Shown here one piece after another: positions 28,937 to 39,227 of a DNA stretch of 64,000 nt. Source of the DNA: Alteromonas halophila. Lineage in GTDB: Bacteria > Pseudomonadota > Gammaproteobacteria > Enterobacterales > Alteromonadaceae. Numbering within the stretch: position 1 is the first letter of the stretch; every line of letters starts with the position of its first letter. Below the pieces are notes generated by a model. The model did not search any database, was not told the origin of the DNA, and saw nothing but the letters and a program-made list of their open reading frames with translations. The stretch spans positions 120,469-184,468 of the forward strand of contig NZ_BMXP01000007.1 of NCBI RefSeq assembly GCF_014651815.1, written 5' to 3'. Made by a program: the position numbers and the translations under genes.

Positions 28937-30451
28937 ATGGGACTGGCCCTCGTATCGACCTTTGCCGGGCAGGGCGTGAATGCGCTGCCGGTCACGGCCG
29001 AAGTTCATCTGGCCAACGGCCTGCCGGCGTTTCAGCTGGTGGGCATGGCAGAAACCAGCGTTAAAGAAGCCCGCGAGCGGGTACGCAGCGCGCTGCTCAC
29101 CTGCGGCTTTGACTTTCCTGCCAAGCGTATCACCGTGAATCTGGCCCCGGCCGATATTGCCAAAGCGGGCGGCCGCTTTGATTTACCCATCGCTATCGGC
29201 ATTCTCGCCGCCGCCGGATACCTTTCACAGGAACAACTGGACAACTGTTATCTCATTGGCGAACTGAGCTTAAACGGGGAGCTCAAACCGGTGCAGGGGG
29301 TGATTCCGGCATTGATTGCCAGTGCAGAAAATAACCGTGCGCTCATCTATCCGGGAGACAATGACATTGAAGCAACGCTGGTCACGCAGGCAACGCGACT
29401 GCCGGCGTTTGATTTACTGGCCGTGGTTCATCACCTGAGTGGTGAACTGGCATTACGTCAGAGCCCGGAGATGCCGGCCGACGCTGCACCACCAGCCCTG
29501 CCCGGATGGGACGACATCATCGGCCAGCAACAGGCCAAGCGAGCCTTGCAGGTCGCAGCAGCAGGGGCGCATAACCTGCTGATGCTTGGTCCGCAGGGAA
29601 CCGGCAAAAGCTTACTGGCCAGTCGCCTGGCGTCGCTGTTACCGCCGCTTACAAAGCAACAAGCGCTTGAGGTGGCCAGTATCCTGTCGATCCGCGGCGA
29701 GCCGGTGTCACCGGCCCGTTTTCTGCAACGGCCTTTTCGCTCACCGCATCATACCTGCTCGGCCGTTGCCCTAACGGGCGGTGGCAGCATTCCGATGCCG
29801 GGTGAAGTGTCCATGGCACATCACGGCATTCTGTTTTTAGACGAACTGCCAGAGTTTGGCCGCCGGTCTCTGGATGTCCTGCGCGAACCGCTGGAAACCG
29901 GCGACGTACACATTGCCCGGGCCAGTGGTCAGGCAACGTTCCCAGCCCGCTTTCAGCTGATCGCCGCTATGAACCCCAGCCCGACCGGCGATATTGATGA
30001 CAACCGGCTAACCCCACAACAGCAGCTAAACTACTTAAACCGGCTGTCAGGCCCGTTGCTGGATCGTATTGATATTCAGGTTGAAGTGCCCCGGCAACCG
30101 GATTACCTGCTTTGTTCACCCGACCCGTCGCAACCGGATTCGATGCTCACCGCCCGTGATGCAGTGATGGAAGCCGTGACGCAACAGCACGCCAGGCAGG
30201 GCAAAGCCAACGCCCATCTGGCACCAAGCGAGCTGGAAAAGGTCTGCTACCTTGATGCGGCCGACCTAAGCTTCTTACAGCACGCCGCCAGCAAATTAAA
30301 ATTGTCGATGCGGGTTTTTCATCGCACCCTGAAGGTCAGTCGCACGCTGGCAGATTTAGAAAGTGCGCAGCGGGTGCGCCGCGAACATATTGCAGAAGCA
30401 CTGGGCTACCGGGCTCTGGACAGGCTGATTCATCAGCTCAGTGCAACCTGA
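28937..30451 (+). CDS. comM: YifB/ComM family AAA+ protein
   Basis: A 504-residue magnesium-chelatase-like AAA+ ATPase: N-terminal Lon-like domain (about 1-165), Walker A GPQGTGKS, Walker B GILFLDELPEF, and a C-terminal domain with RVFHRTLKVSRTLADLE. ComM is a hexameric helicase that drives branch migration in natural transformation; in species without known competence it is called YifB. The ATG at 28937 has CAGGAGTG upstream. Its end overlaps the convergent ilvY by 19 bp, an arrangement also near the ilv genes in enterobacteria. Confidence 0.95.
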   Translation: MGLALVSTFAGQGVNALPVTAEVHLANGLPAFQLVGMAETSVKEARERVRSALLTCGFDFPAKRITVNLAPADIAKAGGRFDLPIAIGILAAAGYLSQEQLDNCYLIGELSLNGELKPVQGVIPALIASAENNRALIYPGDNDIEATLVTQATRLPAFDLLAVVHHLSGELALRQSPEMPADAAPPALPGWDDIIGQQQAKRALQVAAAGAHNLLMLGPQGTGKSLLASRLASLLPPLTKQQALEVASILSIRGEPVSPARFLQRPFRSPHHTCSAVALTGGGSIPMPGEVSMAHHGILFLDELPEFGRRSLDVLREPLETGDVHIARASGQATFPARFQLIAAMNPSPTGDIDDNRLTPQQQLNYLNRLSGPLLDRIDIQVEVPRQPDYLLCSPDPSQPDSMLTARDAVMEAVTQQHARQGKANAHLAPSELEKVCYLDAADLSFLQHAASKLKLSMRVFHRTLKVSRTLADLESAQRVRREHIAEALGYRALDRLIHQLSAT

Positions 30452-31296
30452 AGAAAGGCATGCAGCATCGGTTCGTTTTTAGACCGCTGTTGACAGCAGA
30501 TCCCCAGCGCGTATGGCTCAATATCGTCCACCCGTATCTGCGTCACCGCACTCGCCATACTGGAGTGATCAAGGACTACCTTGGGCACAAAACCAATGCC
30601 ACATTCCAGTGCCACCATGCTGACGATAGCTTCATTGCCTCCGACAGACGCGTAGACATTGGGTCGCACACTGTGCTCAGCAAACCAGTGGTACACCGTA
30701 CGACGGGTCGGTCCATGCTCGGGCATGATTACCGGATGCTGTGTCCAGTCGATTTGATCTAACTGCGTCAACCGCCAGTCACGCGGCGCAATAAGCACCA
30801 GTGGTACCGGCTCCAGTGGCGTGAAATGCAGATCGGTAGGAAAATCGGGGGTATGAATTGCAATTGATAAATCACACTCCTGCTTCTTTACTTTGTCGAT
30901 AGCCAGCGAGGGATCGCCGGTAAGCAGACGGATATCCACGCCGGGATGGTGCTGACGAAAACGGCGCAGCAGGGCTGGAAGATGACTCTGACTGGCAGTT
31001 ACCGAGCAGAACAGACTTAGCTCGCCCTGCAGGGCTTCACTGTCATCGCGCAACTCATCTTTTAACTGTTGCCAGTCTTTCAGAGCCCGTGTACTGAATG
31101 CGAGCAGCTTATGCCCGCTATGGGTCAGGGCTACCTTGCGGTTGTCCCGTTTAAACAGGATACAGCCACACTCATCCTCAAGACGTTGAATAACCCGGCT
31201 TAATGTCGATGGCGATACATACATGGCCTGGGCCGTTTCACCGAAATGCAGGCTGTTGGCCAGATGAGAAAACAATTGCAGGCTTCGAAAATCCAT
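30433..31296 (-). CDS. ilvY: LysR-type activator of ilvC
   Basis: A 287-residue LysR regulator with an N-terminal winged helix-turn-helix (MDFRSLQLFSHLANSLHFGE onward, helix QAMYVSPSTLSRVIQRLE) and a C-terminal inducer-binding domain. Divergent placement from ilvC, and the family-typical start MDFRSLQ, identify it as IlvY, which activates ilvC in response to acetolactate or acetohydroxybutyrate. I chose the ATG at 31296; another in-frame ATG at 31338 would lie across the putative operator. Confidence 0.93.
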   Translation of the reverse strand: MDFRSLQLFSHLANSLHFGETAQAMYVSPSTLSRVIQRLEDECGCILFKRDNRKVALTHSGHKLLAFSTRALKDWQQLKDELRDDSEALQGELSLFCSVTASQSHLPALLRRFRQHHPGVDIRLLTGDPSLAIDKVKKQECDLSIAIHTPDFPTDLHFTPLEPVPLVLIAPRDWRLTQLDQIDWTQHPVIMPEHGPTRRTVYHWFAEHSVRPNVYASVGGNEAIVSMVALECGIGFVPKVVLDHSSMASAVTQIRVDDIEPYALGICCQQRSKNEPMLHAFLQVALS

Positions 31297-31312
31297 TAGC
31301 GTTTCACTTTTT

Positions 31313-31336
31313 GAAATATTACATTGCGAATATATC
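31313..31336. promoter_or_regulatory. Candidate IlvY operator
   Basis: In the ilvY-ilvC intergenic region an inverted repeat GAAATATT-N8-AATATATC (one mismatch) resembles a LysR-type T-N11-A site. It is next to the ilvY start, fitting autorepression and divergent activation. The assignment is by position and symmetry only. Confidence 0.4.
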
Positions 31337-31464
31337 ATTTTTAAATATAAATAAAATCGGATAGTCTCAGAATCGTCGGTGTAACACTGTCAGAACAGGC
31401 CTCTGTTACCTGGGCCGCCCACGCCAGAGGCGTGGTGCATGACATAATTGTGTTCGGAATTTTT

Positions 31465-32943
31465 ATGGCTAATTATTTCAATACCCTGTCGCTGCGTGAA
31501 CAACTTGACCAGTTAGGTCGCTGTCGGTTTATGCGGCGTGATGAATTCAGCGAAGGCTGCGCAGCTCTCAAAGGCAAGAAAATTGTCATTGTTGGCTGTG
31601 GCGCTCAGGGGCTGAATCAGGGACTTAATATGCGTGACTCAGGGCTGGATGTAGCGTATGCGCTGCGCCAGGCCGCGATTGATGAAAAGCGTGAATCCTA
31701 TGAGCGCGCCACATCCAATGGCTTCACTGTGGGCACTTACCAGCAACTTATCCCCGAAGCGGACCTGGTGTATAACCTGACGCCGGATAAGCAGCATGCC
31801 AGTGTGGTAGAAGCAGTCATGCCGCTGATGCAAAAAGGTGCGGCACTGGGCTACTCACACGGATTTAATATTGTTGAAGAAGGCCAGCAGATCCGCAGTG
31901 ATATTACGGTAGTGATGTGTGCGCCAAAATGTCCCGGCACCGAAGTGCGGGAAGAATATAAACGCGGATTTGGCGTTCCCACGCTCATTGCCGTTCACCC
32001 GGAGAATGATCCGGACAATAAAGGCTGGGATATTGCCAAAGCGCTGGCCAGTGCAACGGGTGGCGATAGAGCAGGTGTACTGGCGTCCTCGTTTGTCGCT
32101 GAAGTGAAATCTGATCTGATGGGTGAGCAGACAATCCTGTGCGGAATGCAACAGGTGGCGGCGGTGCTTGCCTATGAAAAAATGGTCGATGACGGCATTG
32201 ACCAGGCTTATGCTGCTGCGCTAATCCAGTTTGGTCTTGAAACCATCACTGAAGCGTTAAAAATTGGTGGCGTCACCAATATGATGGACCGCTTATCAAA
32301 CCCGGCCAAGCTAAAAGCGCACGATCTGTCAGAACGGCTGAAAGTTGTGCTTCGCCCTCTGTTTGAAAAGCATCAGGATGACATTATCAGCGGTGAGTTT
32401 TCACGCACGATGATGGCTGACTGGGCGAACGGTGATGCCAACCTGCTGAAATGGCGGGAAGAAACCGCTCAGAGTGCGTTTGAAAAAGCCCCTGAGTACA
32501 CGGGCAGCATTGATGAACAGACCTTTTTCGACAACGGTATTTTACTGGTTGCCATGATCAAATGCGGCGTTGAGCTGGCTTTTGATGTCATGGTTGAAAC
32601 CGGCATTTTGCCTGAGTCTGCGTATTACGAGTCTTTGCATGAAACACCGCTTATCTCTAATACCATTGCCAGAAAGCGCTTGTACGAAATGAATGTGGTG
32701 ATTTCAGATACTGCCGAATATGGTAACTATCTGTTTGCTAATGCCGCCATTCCTCTGCTTCGTGAACAGTTTATGCCGTCTGTGGATACCAGCTTGATTG
32801 GCAAGGGCCTGGCGGTTTCCTCCAATAAAGTTGAAAACAAGCGGCTGGTGGAGGTCAATGACACCATTCGTGCCCATGGTGTCGAACAAATAGGCGCGGT
32901 GCTCCGTGGCTATATGACGGATATGAAAGCAATTATTGATTGA
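31465..32943 (+). CDS. ilvC: Ketol-acid reductoisomerase, class II
   Basis: A 492-residue enzyme (E. coli IlvC 491) that isomerises and reduces acetolactate or acetohydroxybutyrate with NADPH. The Rossmann motif is [18 protein letters not shown] (about 43-60), and the long duplicated C-terminal knotted domain marks class II. The ATG at 31465 gives the usual [14 protein letters not shown] start. It is transcribed alone, divergent from its activator ilvY, and ends at a strong terminator. Confidence 0.98.
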   Translation: MANYFNTLSLREQLDQLGRCRFMRRDEFSEGCAALKGKKIVIVGCGAQGLNQGLNMRDSGLDVAYALRQAAIDEKRESYERATSNGFTVGTYQQLIPEADLVYNLTPDKQHASVVEAVMPLMQKGAALGYSHGFNIVEEGQQIRSDITVVMCAPKCPGTEVREEYKRGFGVPTLIAVHPENDPDNKGWDIAKALASATGGDRAGVLASSFVAEVKSDLMGEQTILCGMQQVAAVLAYEKMVDDGIDQAYAAALIQFGLETITEALKIGGVTNMMDRLSNPAKLKAHDLSERLKVVLRPLFEKHQDDIISGEFSRTMMADWANGDANLLKWREETAQSAFEKAPEYTGSIDEQTFFDNGILLVAMIKCGVELAFDVMVETGILPESAYYESLHETPLISNTIARKRLYEMNVVISDTAEYGNYLFANAAIPLLREQFMPSVDTSLIGKGLAVSSNKVENKRLVEVNDTIRAHGVEQIGAVLRGYMTDMKAIID

Positions 32944-33015
32944 CGATGGCGAGATCCTGACAAGGATCTCAACGCCTCCCTGTTTCTGTCGTTAGGTGCT
33001 TTAAAAAGCCCTTTT

Positions 33016-33042
33016 GCCCGGTCATTCTGACCGGGCTTTTTT
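33016..33042 (+). terminator. Rho-independent terminator of ilvC
   Basis: A perfect 9-bp stem GCCCGGTCA/TGACCGGGC (33016-33024 and 33028-33036) with a TTC loop is followed by six T. It begins 72 bp after the ilvC stop. Confidence 0.95.
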
Positions 33043-33239
33043 ATGCCTGCCTGAACTATTGTTACCTAATAGCTACACATTAAAAAAACTTAAATATCAT
33101 ACAGTTAAAGATTCGTGTTGATCCCATTTGATGGCAACGAGTACAGCTATACAGGCCCAATGAATGAGTGTTGCCAATAACTTACATGCTGACCGTACTT
33201 AATCAGTTAAGTCTCTGAAATTTAACTGGTTGCAAACCT

Positions 33240-33255
33240 TGGCACGTACTTTGTA
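33240..33255 (+). promoter_or_regulatory. Possible sigma-54 promoter
   Basis: TGGCACG-TACT-TTGTA matches the sigma-54 consensus TGGCACG-N4-TTGCA except for T in place of the C of the -12 GC. It lies 60 bp before the ATG of the next gene with nothing else between. The rest of the 33043-33314 gap is AT-rich and holds no gene. Confidence 0.4.
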
Positions 33256-33314
33256 ACTGGTACTTTGGTGAATCTCACCTAATAATAAAACACTTGCTTA
33301 TCAGAGGAAAAATC

Positions 33315-33644
33315 ATGCAATTCTCCCCGTCCAGAATTACGCAGATGGGTGACTGGTTATTTGAAGTGAAAATGGTCAGAGCCCTTAAAACATCGCATTT
33401 TGGCGAGCCTTATTCATCGGTGGCGATGATGACCATTAATGGTGAACAGGCGTATATCGACACGCAAATGTCGCGTGCTGACGCTGAGTTCAGCCGACAG
33501 GACTTCACGACCTTTTATCGTTTCTGCCAGGAGATGGAGCTATCTCAGGTACACTATGACAAAGTGCGCCAGGGGATCCGTATCCCCCGTATTGTTGATA
33601 TTTCGCCGTCAAACCGGTCTGCCAAGATCAAGCTGGTTAAATAA
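33315..33644 (+). CDS. Unrecognised 109-residue soluble protein
   Basis: The product has no membrane segment or signal peptide and alternates short hydrophobic strands with charged residues (WLFEVKMVRAL, YSSVAMMTINGEQAYIDTQ), suggesting a compact alpha-beta fold. I do not recognise the family. The ATG at 33315 has GAGGAAAA upstream. It stands alone between the ilvC terminator and a convergent efflux gene, behind a near-consensus sigma-54 site, which hints at regulation by nitrogen, motility or stress signals. Confidence 0.65.
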   Translation: MQFSPSRITQMGDWLFEVKMVRALKTSHFGEPYSSVAMMTINGEQAYIDTQMSRADAEFSRQDFTTFYRFCQEMELSQVHYDKVRQGIRIPRIVDISPSNRSAKIKLVK

Positions 33645-33764
33645 CGCTGCGGTTAAGGAAGTTCTTACCAGGAGATTAGCCATTGCCTGCGAAACCTGCC
33701 TTGCGGCTACGCACTTCAGGGCTCGCTGAGTAATGACAGACCTAGTCGCCTCTTCCTTAGTTTG

Positions 33765-35009
33765 TCAGGTATCTGTGTTCGCTGAGCAGGGTGTTGCGCG
33801 CTCGGCCATGCGTACACATATGCCGGCAAGCACGAAAAATACCAGAAACCCTAAACCGATTGGGTAGAGCGTACCGTTTAAGAAGCTGTCGACAAACAAC
33901 GCTATAGGCACCGAAAACAGACTGGATAGCGAACCAATGATGGCTGCACCTAACCCGGCCATGTCACCGAGTGGCTGCATGGCCATGGCGTTGAGGTTTC
34001 CAAACAGAATGCCGACGAAAAAGAAACCGGTGAACATGATCATCACCGTCAGCCACAACGGTGGCAGCCCTGCATAGGAAAGCAGAATAAAATTGAAGAT
34101 CACAGCGAATACCGTCACGCCCACCAGCGCAACCCGGCATAGCGTGCGCATACCAAAGCGCATCACCATCTGACCATTGAAAAATGAAGCAATACCAATG
34201 GAAAACGCCAGTGTCGCGAAAATAAACGGAAACAGCTTACCGGCCTGATAATAGCCCTGAAAAATGGTCTGGGACGCACTCAGGTAAGCCAGAAACGCCC
34301 CAAAAATACACCCCATCGCCAGTGTATAGCCCATGACCGAGGCATGCGTGAGAATGTACTTCGAGGATGACAAAAAGCGTGTGAATGAGAAACGCTGGCG
34401 GCGCTGTCTGGGCAGCGTTTCTGACTGTCGGGTAAAAAACCAGGTACCGGCCAGAAAGGCGACGATCAGAAACAGGCTAAAAATATGTGGCCATGAGAAA
34501 AACAGCAGAACGGTCTGACCCACAATCGGTGCAAGCATGGGGACCAGAATAAACACCATCATAATGAATGACATGACACGCGCCATGGCATCGCCCACAT
34601 ACAGGTCCCGGATGATAGCCATGGCCGCAATACGCGGACCGGAAACGCCAAAGGCCTGTACTACCCTGCCGATAAGCATCGTGGTCATGGTTTGAGCGGA
34701 CATACAAATCAGTGTACCGACAACAAATATGGTCAGGCCCAGTAAGATAGCGGCGCGACGTCCACGAGTGTCGGCAAAGGGGCCAAAAAACAACTGGCCA
34801 ACCGCCATGCCTGCGAAGAACAGCGTGACAATCAGATGTGCCTCACTGGCATCGTTGGCATGCAGTGCTTCGCCGATGGCATCCAGCGCTGGAAGCATGG
34901 CATCAATGCTCAGCGCCACCAAGGATGTCATGGTCGCCATCAACGCGACAAACTCCACCAACCCCAGACGCTTCTTCGCGACGGGTGACACCGATTCCTG
35001 TTGCTGCAT
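33765..35009 (-). CDS. Bcr/CflA-type MFS drug efflux transporter
   Basis: A 414-residue major facilitator protein with twelve spans. The N-terminal pattern LSIDAMLPALDAIGEAL and the loop FFGPFADTRGRRAAIL (GxLaDrxGrr-like, about 80-95) are typical of the Bcr/CflA group of multidrug/proton antiporters. The ATG at 35009 is preceded by AGGAG; the longer frame has no support. No regulator gene is adjacent. Real substrates cannot be inferred. Confidence 0.88.
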   Translation of the reverse strand: MQQQESVSPVAKKRLGLVEFVALMATMTSLVALSIDAMLPALDAIGEALHANDASEAHLIVTLFFAGMAVGQLFFGPFADTRGRRAAILLGLTIFVVGTLICMSAQTMTTMLIGRVVQAFGVSGPRIAAMAIIRDLYVGDAMARVMSFIMMVFILVPMLAPIVGQTVLLFFSWPHIFSLFLIVAFLAGTWFFTRQSETLPRQRRQRFSFTRFLSSSKYILTHASVMGYTLAMGCIFGAFLAYLSASQTIFQGYYQAGKLFPFIFATLAFSIGIASFFNGQMVMRFGMRTLCRVALVGVTVFAVIFNFILLSYAGLPPLWLTVMIMFTGFFFVGILFGNLNAMAMQPLGDMAGLGAAIIGSLSSLFSVPIALFVDSFLNGTLYPIGLGFLVFFVLAGICVRMAERATPCSANTDT

Positions 35010-35119
35010 GACACTCCTGCTGGAATATACTGGCAGGCCCAGAGCAGGCCTGCCTGAAAAGATCAGAGTATACCAAACTGACCGCAATAATACGCTGTCA
35101 GGCTGTGCTGTTTATCGTA

Positions 35120-37084
35120 TCAGTCGGCGCTTCCCCCGCGTGGCTGTGTGGATAAGTGGGATTTTAAAAATTTATCCATCGCTGCAAAAGTCGCATGGCG
35201 GTTTCGCTGAATCGAGAGGTAATGATCACCCGCTTCAAGCTCAATATACGTCACGTCTTTATCATAATCGTCAAGCTCATCCACCATGTCCCGGCTTTGA
35301 TTGACATCGACTACGCGATCTTCGTCACCATGAATAAGCAGAATGGGCGCTATTACTTTTTCTGCGTGGTAATACGGCGAACGGGCTTCCAGATCGTCGT
35401 AATCATCCCCTATCTGATTTTTCACAAAAGTACTGTTAGTAAATTGGCGGCTGCGAATCACCAGGTCCTTTAGGTTTCCGACACCGGCGAAGCTCACTGC
35501 GCACTGAAATAATGCCGGCGTTTTGACCGTCGCCATCAGCGCCGCATAGCCCCCGTAACTGGCCCCGACAATACACATGTTGTCGCTACTGGCATACCCT
35601 TCTTTCACCATCCACTTAGCAGCATCGGTGATATCATCCTGCATGCCAAGCCCCCACTGTTTCATCTGGCTTTGCGAAAAGCTGTAGCCATAGCCGGACG
35701 ACCCTCTGAAGTTAGGCCGCAATACGGCAAACCCCTGCGCAGTAAAATAGGCGGTCCAGTAATCAAAACCACGGGTGTCACGCACCCCTGGCCCGCCATG
35801 GGGATGAATGATAGTTGGATAGGGTGCGCTGCCTGTGGAAGGCAAGGTGAGGTATGCCTCAATCTGCACATCGTCACGCGCGGTGTAAGTGATTCGCTGA
35901 TGGGGCGAAAGCTGGTCTGAAGGTATGCCGCCGTATTGCTGAAACAGCACATCAAGCTTGCCTTTTTCACGGTTACCATAGAGATAAATCCCCGGCGTGG
36001 TATCACTTTCTGAATACAGCAGGTAACTGTTTTCATCGTCGCTGAAGCTGACCAGATAGTTATCCATATCGCTTAAGGCTTTATCCAGCCCTTCCTGAAG
36101 CGATTTGTAGCGATCATCCCAGTAGTGGCGTCCACGATGCCGCACACCAATAGCGTCGCGGGTCACCGGCGAATAAATCAGGCTGCCATCGACGTCATAG
36201 TTGGGATCCGCCAGCACCTCTTCTGACTGGTTAGTCTTCAGGTTTAACCGATACAGTACCTGATGGTCATTTTTGTAGGCCCGGTAGTAGAGTATCTGTG
36301 GGTCTGCGCCAAATCCAATGGGCTCTACCGGCTTGTCGGTCATGATATTAAACGCAAATAAGGTTCGCCAGTCACCGTCTTCTTCCAGCAGTAACACCTC
36401 CCGCTCACCGGTTTTATTGTCCAGCGACACACCAATACGTACGTTGCCCTGCTGGTCACTGATCCAGTCGCGAATTTGCATTTTACCGCGAATCAGCCGG
36501 CTCGCATTGGCATTATGAATATTGACCTTGTAGACCGATGGCATATGCGGCACTTCCACATCAATGGCCATCAGAATATGATCAGGATCATCCACCAGCC
36601 AGTCGATAACCTGATCCTGAAACTGCGGTACATAGTTGGGGTGGCTGGCACGCCGGCTGAGACGGCTCCAGTTAATCAAATTGACAGCGTCACCGCCATC
36701 AAAGGGCATACTAAATAAACGGGTACTGTAATACTTTGTTGCCCTGTCACGCGATTCATAACGGCCACTGATAACCAGTGTGTCGTTATTGGCCCAGTGA
36801 AACCAGTTAATCTTTACCTTTTCATTATCTGATGTAACCAGATAGTGCGACTCACGGGTGTTGAGATCGAAGGTCGCCAGCAGCGACACCGCATCCGGAT
36901 TGTTGCCATTGCGAACGTACGCAACACGTTCGCCGTTGGGTGACAACACAGCGCGCTCAAACTCAGGGAGCCGGCTAAACAACTCCGCCGGAAGCTGTGG
37001 GGTGGCAACCGTGTCCGTGTCTGCCTGGCATGTCAGCGGCAGCAGCAGGCCCAGTGCAGTAACAAGTGCAAGCAGTCCTTTCAT
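35120..37084 (-). CDS. S9 family prolyl oligopeptidase-like peptidase, exported
   Basis: A 654-residue serine peptidase with a signal peptide (about 1-22), an N-terminal beta-propeller region, and a C-terminal alpha/beta-hydrolase domain. The catalytic triad is visible: Ser in GASYGGY (about 509), Asp in HGDEDRVVD (about 587) and His in GDHYLS (about 619), as in the S9C acylaminoacyl-peptidase group. It probably cleaves peptides in the periplasm. It is divergent from tamA, with its own promoter expected in 37085-37427. Confidence 0.92.
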   Translation of the reverse strand: MKGLLALVTALGLLLPLTCQADTDTVATPQLPAELFSRLPEFERAVLSPNGERVAYVRNGNNPDAVSLLATFDLNTRESHYLVTSDNEKVKINWFHWANNDTLVISGRYESRDRATKYYSTRLFSMPFDGGDAVNLINWSRLSRRASHPNYVPQFQDQVIDWLVDDPDHILMAIDVEVPHMPSVYKVNIHNANASRLIRGKMQIRDWISDQQGNVRIGVSLDNKTGEREVLLLEEDGDWRTLFAFNIMTDKPVEPIGFGADPQILYYRAYKNDHQVLYRLNLKTNQSEEVLADPNYDVDGSLIYSPVTRDAIGVRHRGRHYWDDRYKSLQEGLDKALSDMDNYLVSFSDDENSYLLYSESDTTPGIYLYGNREKGKLDVLFQQYGGIPSDQLSPHQRITYTARDDVQIEAYLTLPSTGSAPYPTIIHPHGGPGVRDTRGFDYWTAYFTAQGFAVLRPNFRGSSGYGYSFSQSQMKQWGLGMQDDITDAAKWMVKEGYASSDNMCIVGASYGGYAALMATVKTPALFQCAVSFAGVGNLKDLVIRSRQFTNSTFVKNQIGDDYDDLEARSPYYHAEKVIAPILLIHGDEDRVVDVNQSRDMVDELDDYDKDVTYIELEAGDHYLSIQRNRHATFAAMDKFLKSHLSTQPRGGSAD

Positions 37085-37427
37085 CGATCCTCTTCCTTAC
37101 TACGACGTATCTGCATCAGAGCAACTGAACGTGCAAATGCGCTGCCCGTCCTTCAGTTTCTTCCCTGACAATCAGGATAAATTACCATGTTTTTGCGGTT
37201 AGTCAGACTGTTTTTGGTATCAGGCAGGGGACATATCGGTTTATAGTCAATCACGTGACTGGCATACGACAGCCCCCGGCAGGTAGTCTGCATTAACACC
37301 GGAGGCTCCAGTAACACGCACGCTGCGTGTCACGGCCTCTGCTGTGGTAAAGTAGCAGGCTAAGCCGAACACCGTTACAGCAGACCATCCCTGGCCGGCG
37401 CTTTAGGAAAGAGAATTAGTTACAGCA
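37085..37427. other. Divergent promoter region of S9 peptidase and tamA
   Basis: A 343-bp gene-free stretch. The only clear structure is a dyad ACACGCA-CGC-TGCGTGT (37314-37330). No convincing -35/-10 pair was seen for either gene. Confidence 0.4.
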
Positions 37428-39227
37428 ATGAGTTTGATGAGTAATTTTGGACATGCAAGACACACGGCAACCTCATTGTTTCTGATCCTGACATCTGTGT
37501 GGCTTCTGCTTGTATTCAGTCACAGCGCGGCGGCGGTCACTTACACCATCAGTGGCATTAACGACGACAAAATCAAAAACAATGTGCGGGTACATCTTAA
37601 TAATATGCAGGTGGAACCGGGCTTACTGGAAGATATCTACTGGCAGGATGAATTAAAGTCTACCGTGGCCACCGCCGTGGAGCCCTTCGGCTACTACAAT
37701 GCTGTCACCGATGTAGAGGTGACCGGTGAGCAGGCGGTAAGTGTCACGGTGACACTGGGTACACCGCTGAAAATTTCCAATGTGACCCGGGAGATCATCG
37801 GTGCTGGTCGCGAAGACCCGGTATTTCGCAAAAAGTTTAACAGCTTCCCCCTTAAGAAGGGCGATATCATGCTGCAGCCTGCGTATGAATCGTTCAAGTC
37901 TTCCATGTTCAACCATGCCTTGTCTCACGGCTATTTTGACTACTCCTGGCAGGCCACCCGGCTGGACTTGGTTCGCGAGCAGCGTGAAGCCAATATCCTG
38001 TTGATTGCCCAGAGTGGTCCCCGTTATCGTTTCGGTGAGATTAAGATCATTGGTGAGGACAAAGCCAAAGCTATTATAAAGCGGCTCAGCCCGTTTAAAC
38101 CCGGCGAGCCTTATTCTGCGTCAAAACTGACCAGGTTTAACCGGGCCCTGAATCAGTCGGGCTACTTTACCCGGGTTATCGCCCGGCCGGTTGTAAAAGA
38201 CGCAGAGGGACTAAACGTGCCAATTGAAGTGTCGGTGCAGCACCGCCCCCGGGATATCTTTGATGTCGGCATTGGTGCGGCTACCGACACCGGGCCGCGT
38301 CTAAAGCTGGGCTGGGAACGCCCCTGGGTCAACTCCCGTGGCCACTCGCTTAACGCCAATATGTTTGTGTCAGCACCGGAGCAGTCTCTGACCACCGACT
38401 ACCGGATCCCCATGGACAACATTTCAACGGACTACATCAGCCTTCAGGCCGGTTATCAATTTGTGGAATACGAAAATTCAGAAACGGAAAGTGAGACTCT
38501 GTCGGTGTCCGGCCACCGCTACTGGCAGGCGCAGGATTCTAACTGGCAGCAGGATGTGTCGCTGACCTATTTACGTGAAACCTATCTGCAGGGCATTGCG
38601 CCGGAGGCAACCACGTCGCTCATCATGCCCGGCTATGGCATTCGTTTCCGCGACAAGGATGATGATCTGAATATTTCAAACGGCACTTATGTGTCGCTGT
38701 TAGCCCAGGTGGGCAGAGATAATCTGGGTTCAGACATAAATTTCGCTAAAGGCGTCGCCGAGGCGATTCTTATCCGCACCTTCGCCGACAAACACCGTTT
38801 TACGCTGCGCAGCGAACTTGGCGCAATTGAAACCAATAACTTTGATCGAGTCCCTGCCTCACTGCGCTTTTTTGCCGGGGGGGATCGCAGTATTCGTGGC
38901 TTCGCCTACCGTGATGTGTCACCCAAAGCGCTGCTCGTCAATCCGGTTACCGGCGAAGAGAGCCTGGATCCCATCGGTGGTAAATATCTGGCGACAGCCG
39001 GTGTGGAATACGCCTACCAGGTTGCTCAGAACTGGCGGGTGGCGGCATTCACGGATGTGGGTACCGCGACCAATGATCTCGATCAGGCACTGACTTACAG
39101 TGTCGGTATGGGCGTGCACTGGATCTCTCCGGTTGGACCGGTGCGTGTGTATGTCGGACGTGGCTTTCCTACAGAGGGTGATCCGACATTCAGGCTGCAT
39201 ATCATTCTTGGGCCGGAGATTTTATGA
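37428..39227 (+). CDS. tamA: TamA, Omp85-family outer-membrane assembly protein
   Basis: A 599-residue protein with a signal peptide (about 10-36), three POTRA-like domains (about 37-270) and a C-terminal 16-strand barrel of the Omp85 family containing RFFAGGDRSIRGF (the lid-lock motif region) and ending in a beta-signal-like RLHIILGPEIL. It works with TamB in moving proteins or phospholipids to the outer membrane. Its stop overlaps the tamB start (ATGA). The start could be the ATG at 37428 or 37437. Confidence 0.95.
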   Translation: MSLMSNFGHARHTATSLFLILTSVWLLLVFSHSAAAVTYTISGINDDKIKNNVRVHLNNMQVEPGLLEDIYWQDELKSTVATAVEPFGYYNAVTDVEVTGEQAVSVTVTLGTPLKISNVTREIIGAGREDPVFRKKFNSFPLKKGDIMLQPAYESFKSSMFNHALSHGYFDYSWQATRLDLVREQREANILLIAQSGPRYRFGEIKIIGEDKAKAIIKRLSPFKPGEPYSASKLTRFNRALNQSGYFTRVIARPVVKDAEGLNVPIEVSVQHRPRDIFDVGIGAATDTGPRLKLGWERPWVNSRGHSLNANMFVSAPEQSLTTDYRIPMDNISTDYISLQAGYQFVEYENSETESETLSVSGHRYWQAQDSNWQQDVSLTYLRETYLQGIAPEATTSLIMPGYGIRFRDKDDDLNISNGTYVSLLAQVGRDNLGSDINFAKGVAEAILIRTFADKHRFTLRSELGAIETNNFDRVPASLRFFAGGDRSIRGFAYRDVSPKALLVNPVTGEESLDPIGGKYLATAGVEYAYQVAQNWRVAAFTDVGTATNDLDQALTYSVGMGVHWISPVGPVRVYVGRGFPTEGDPTFRLHIILGPEIL

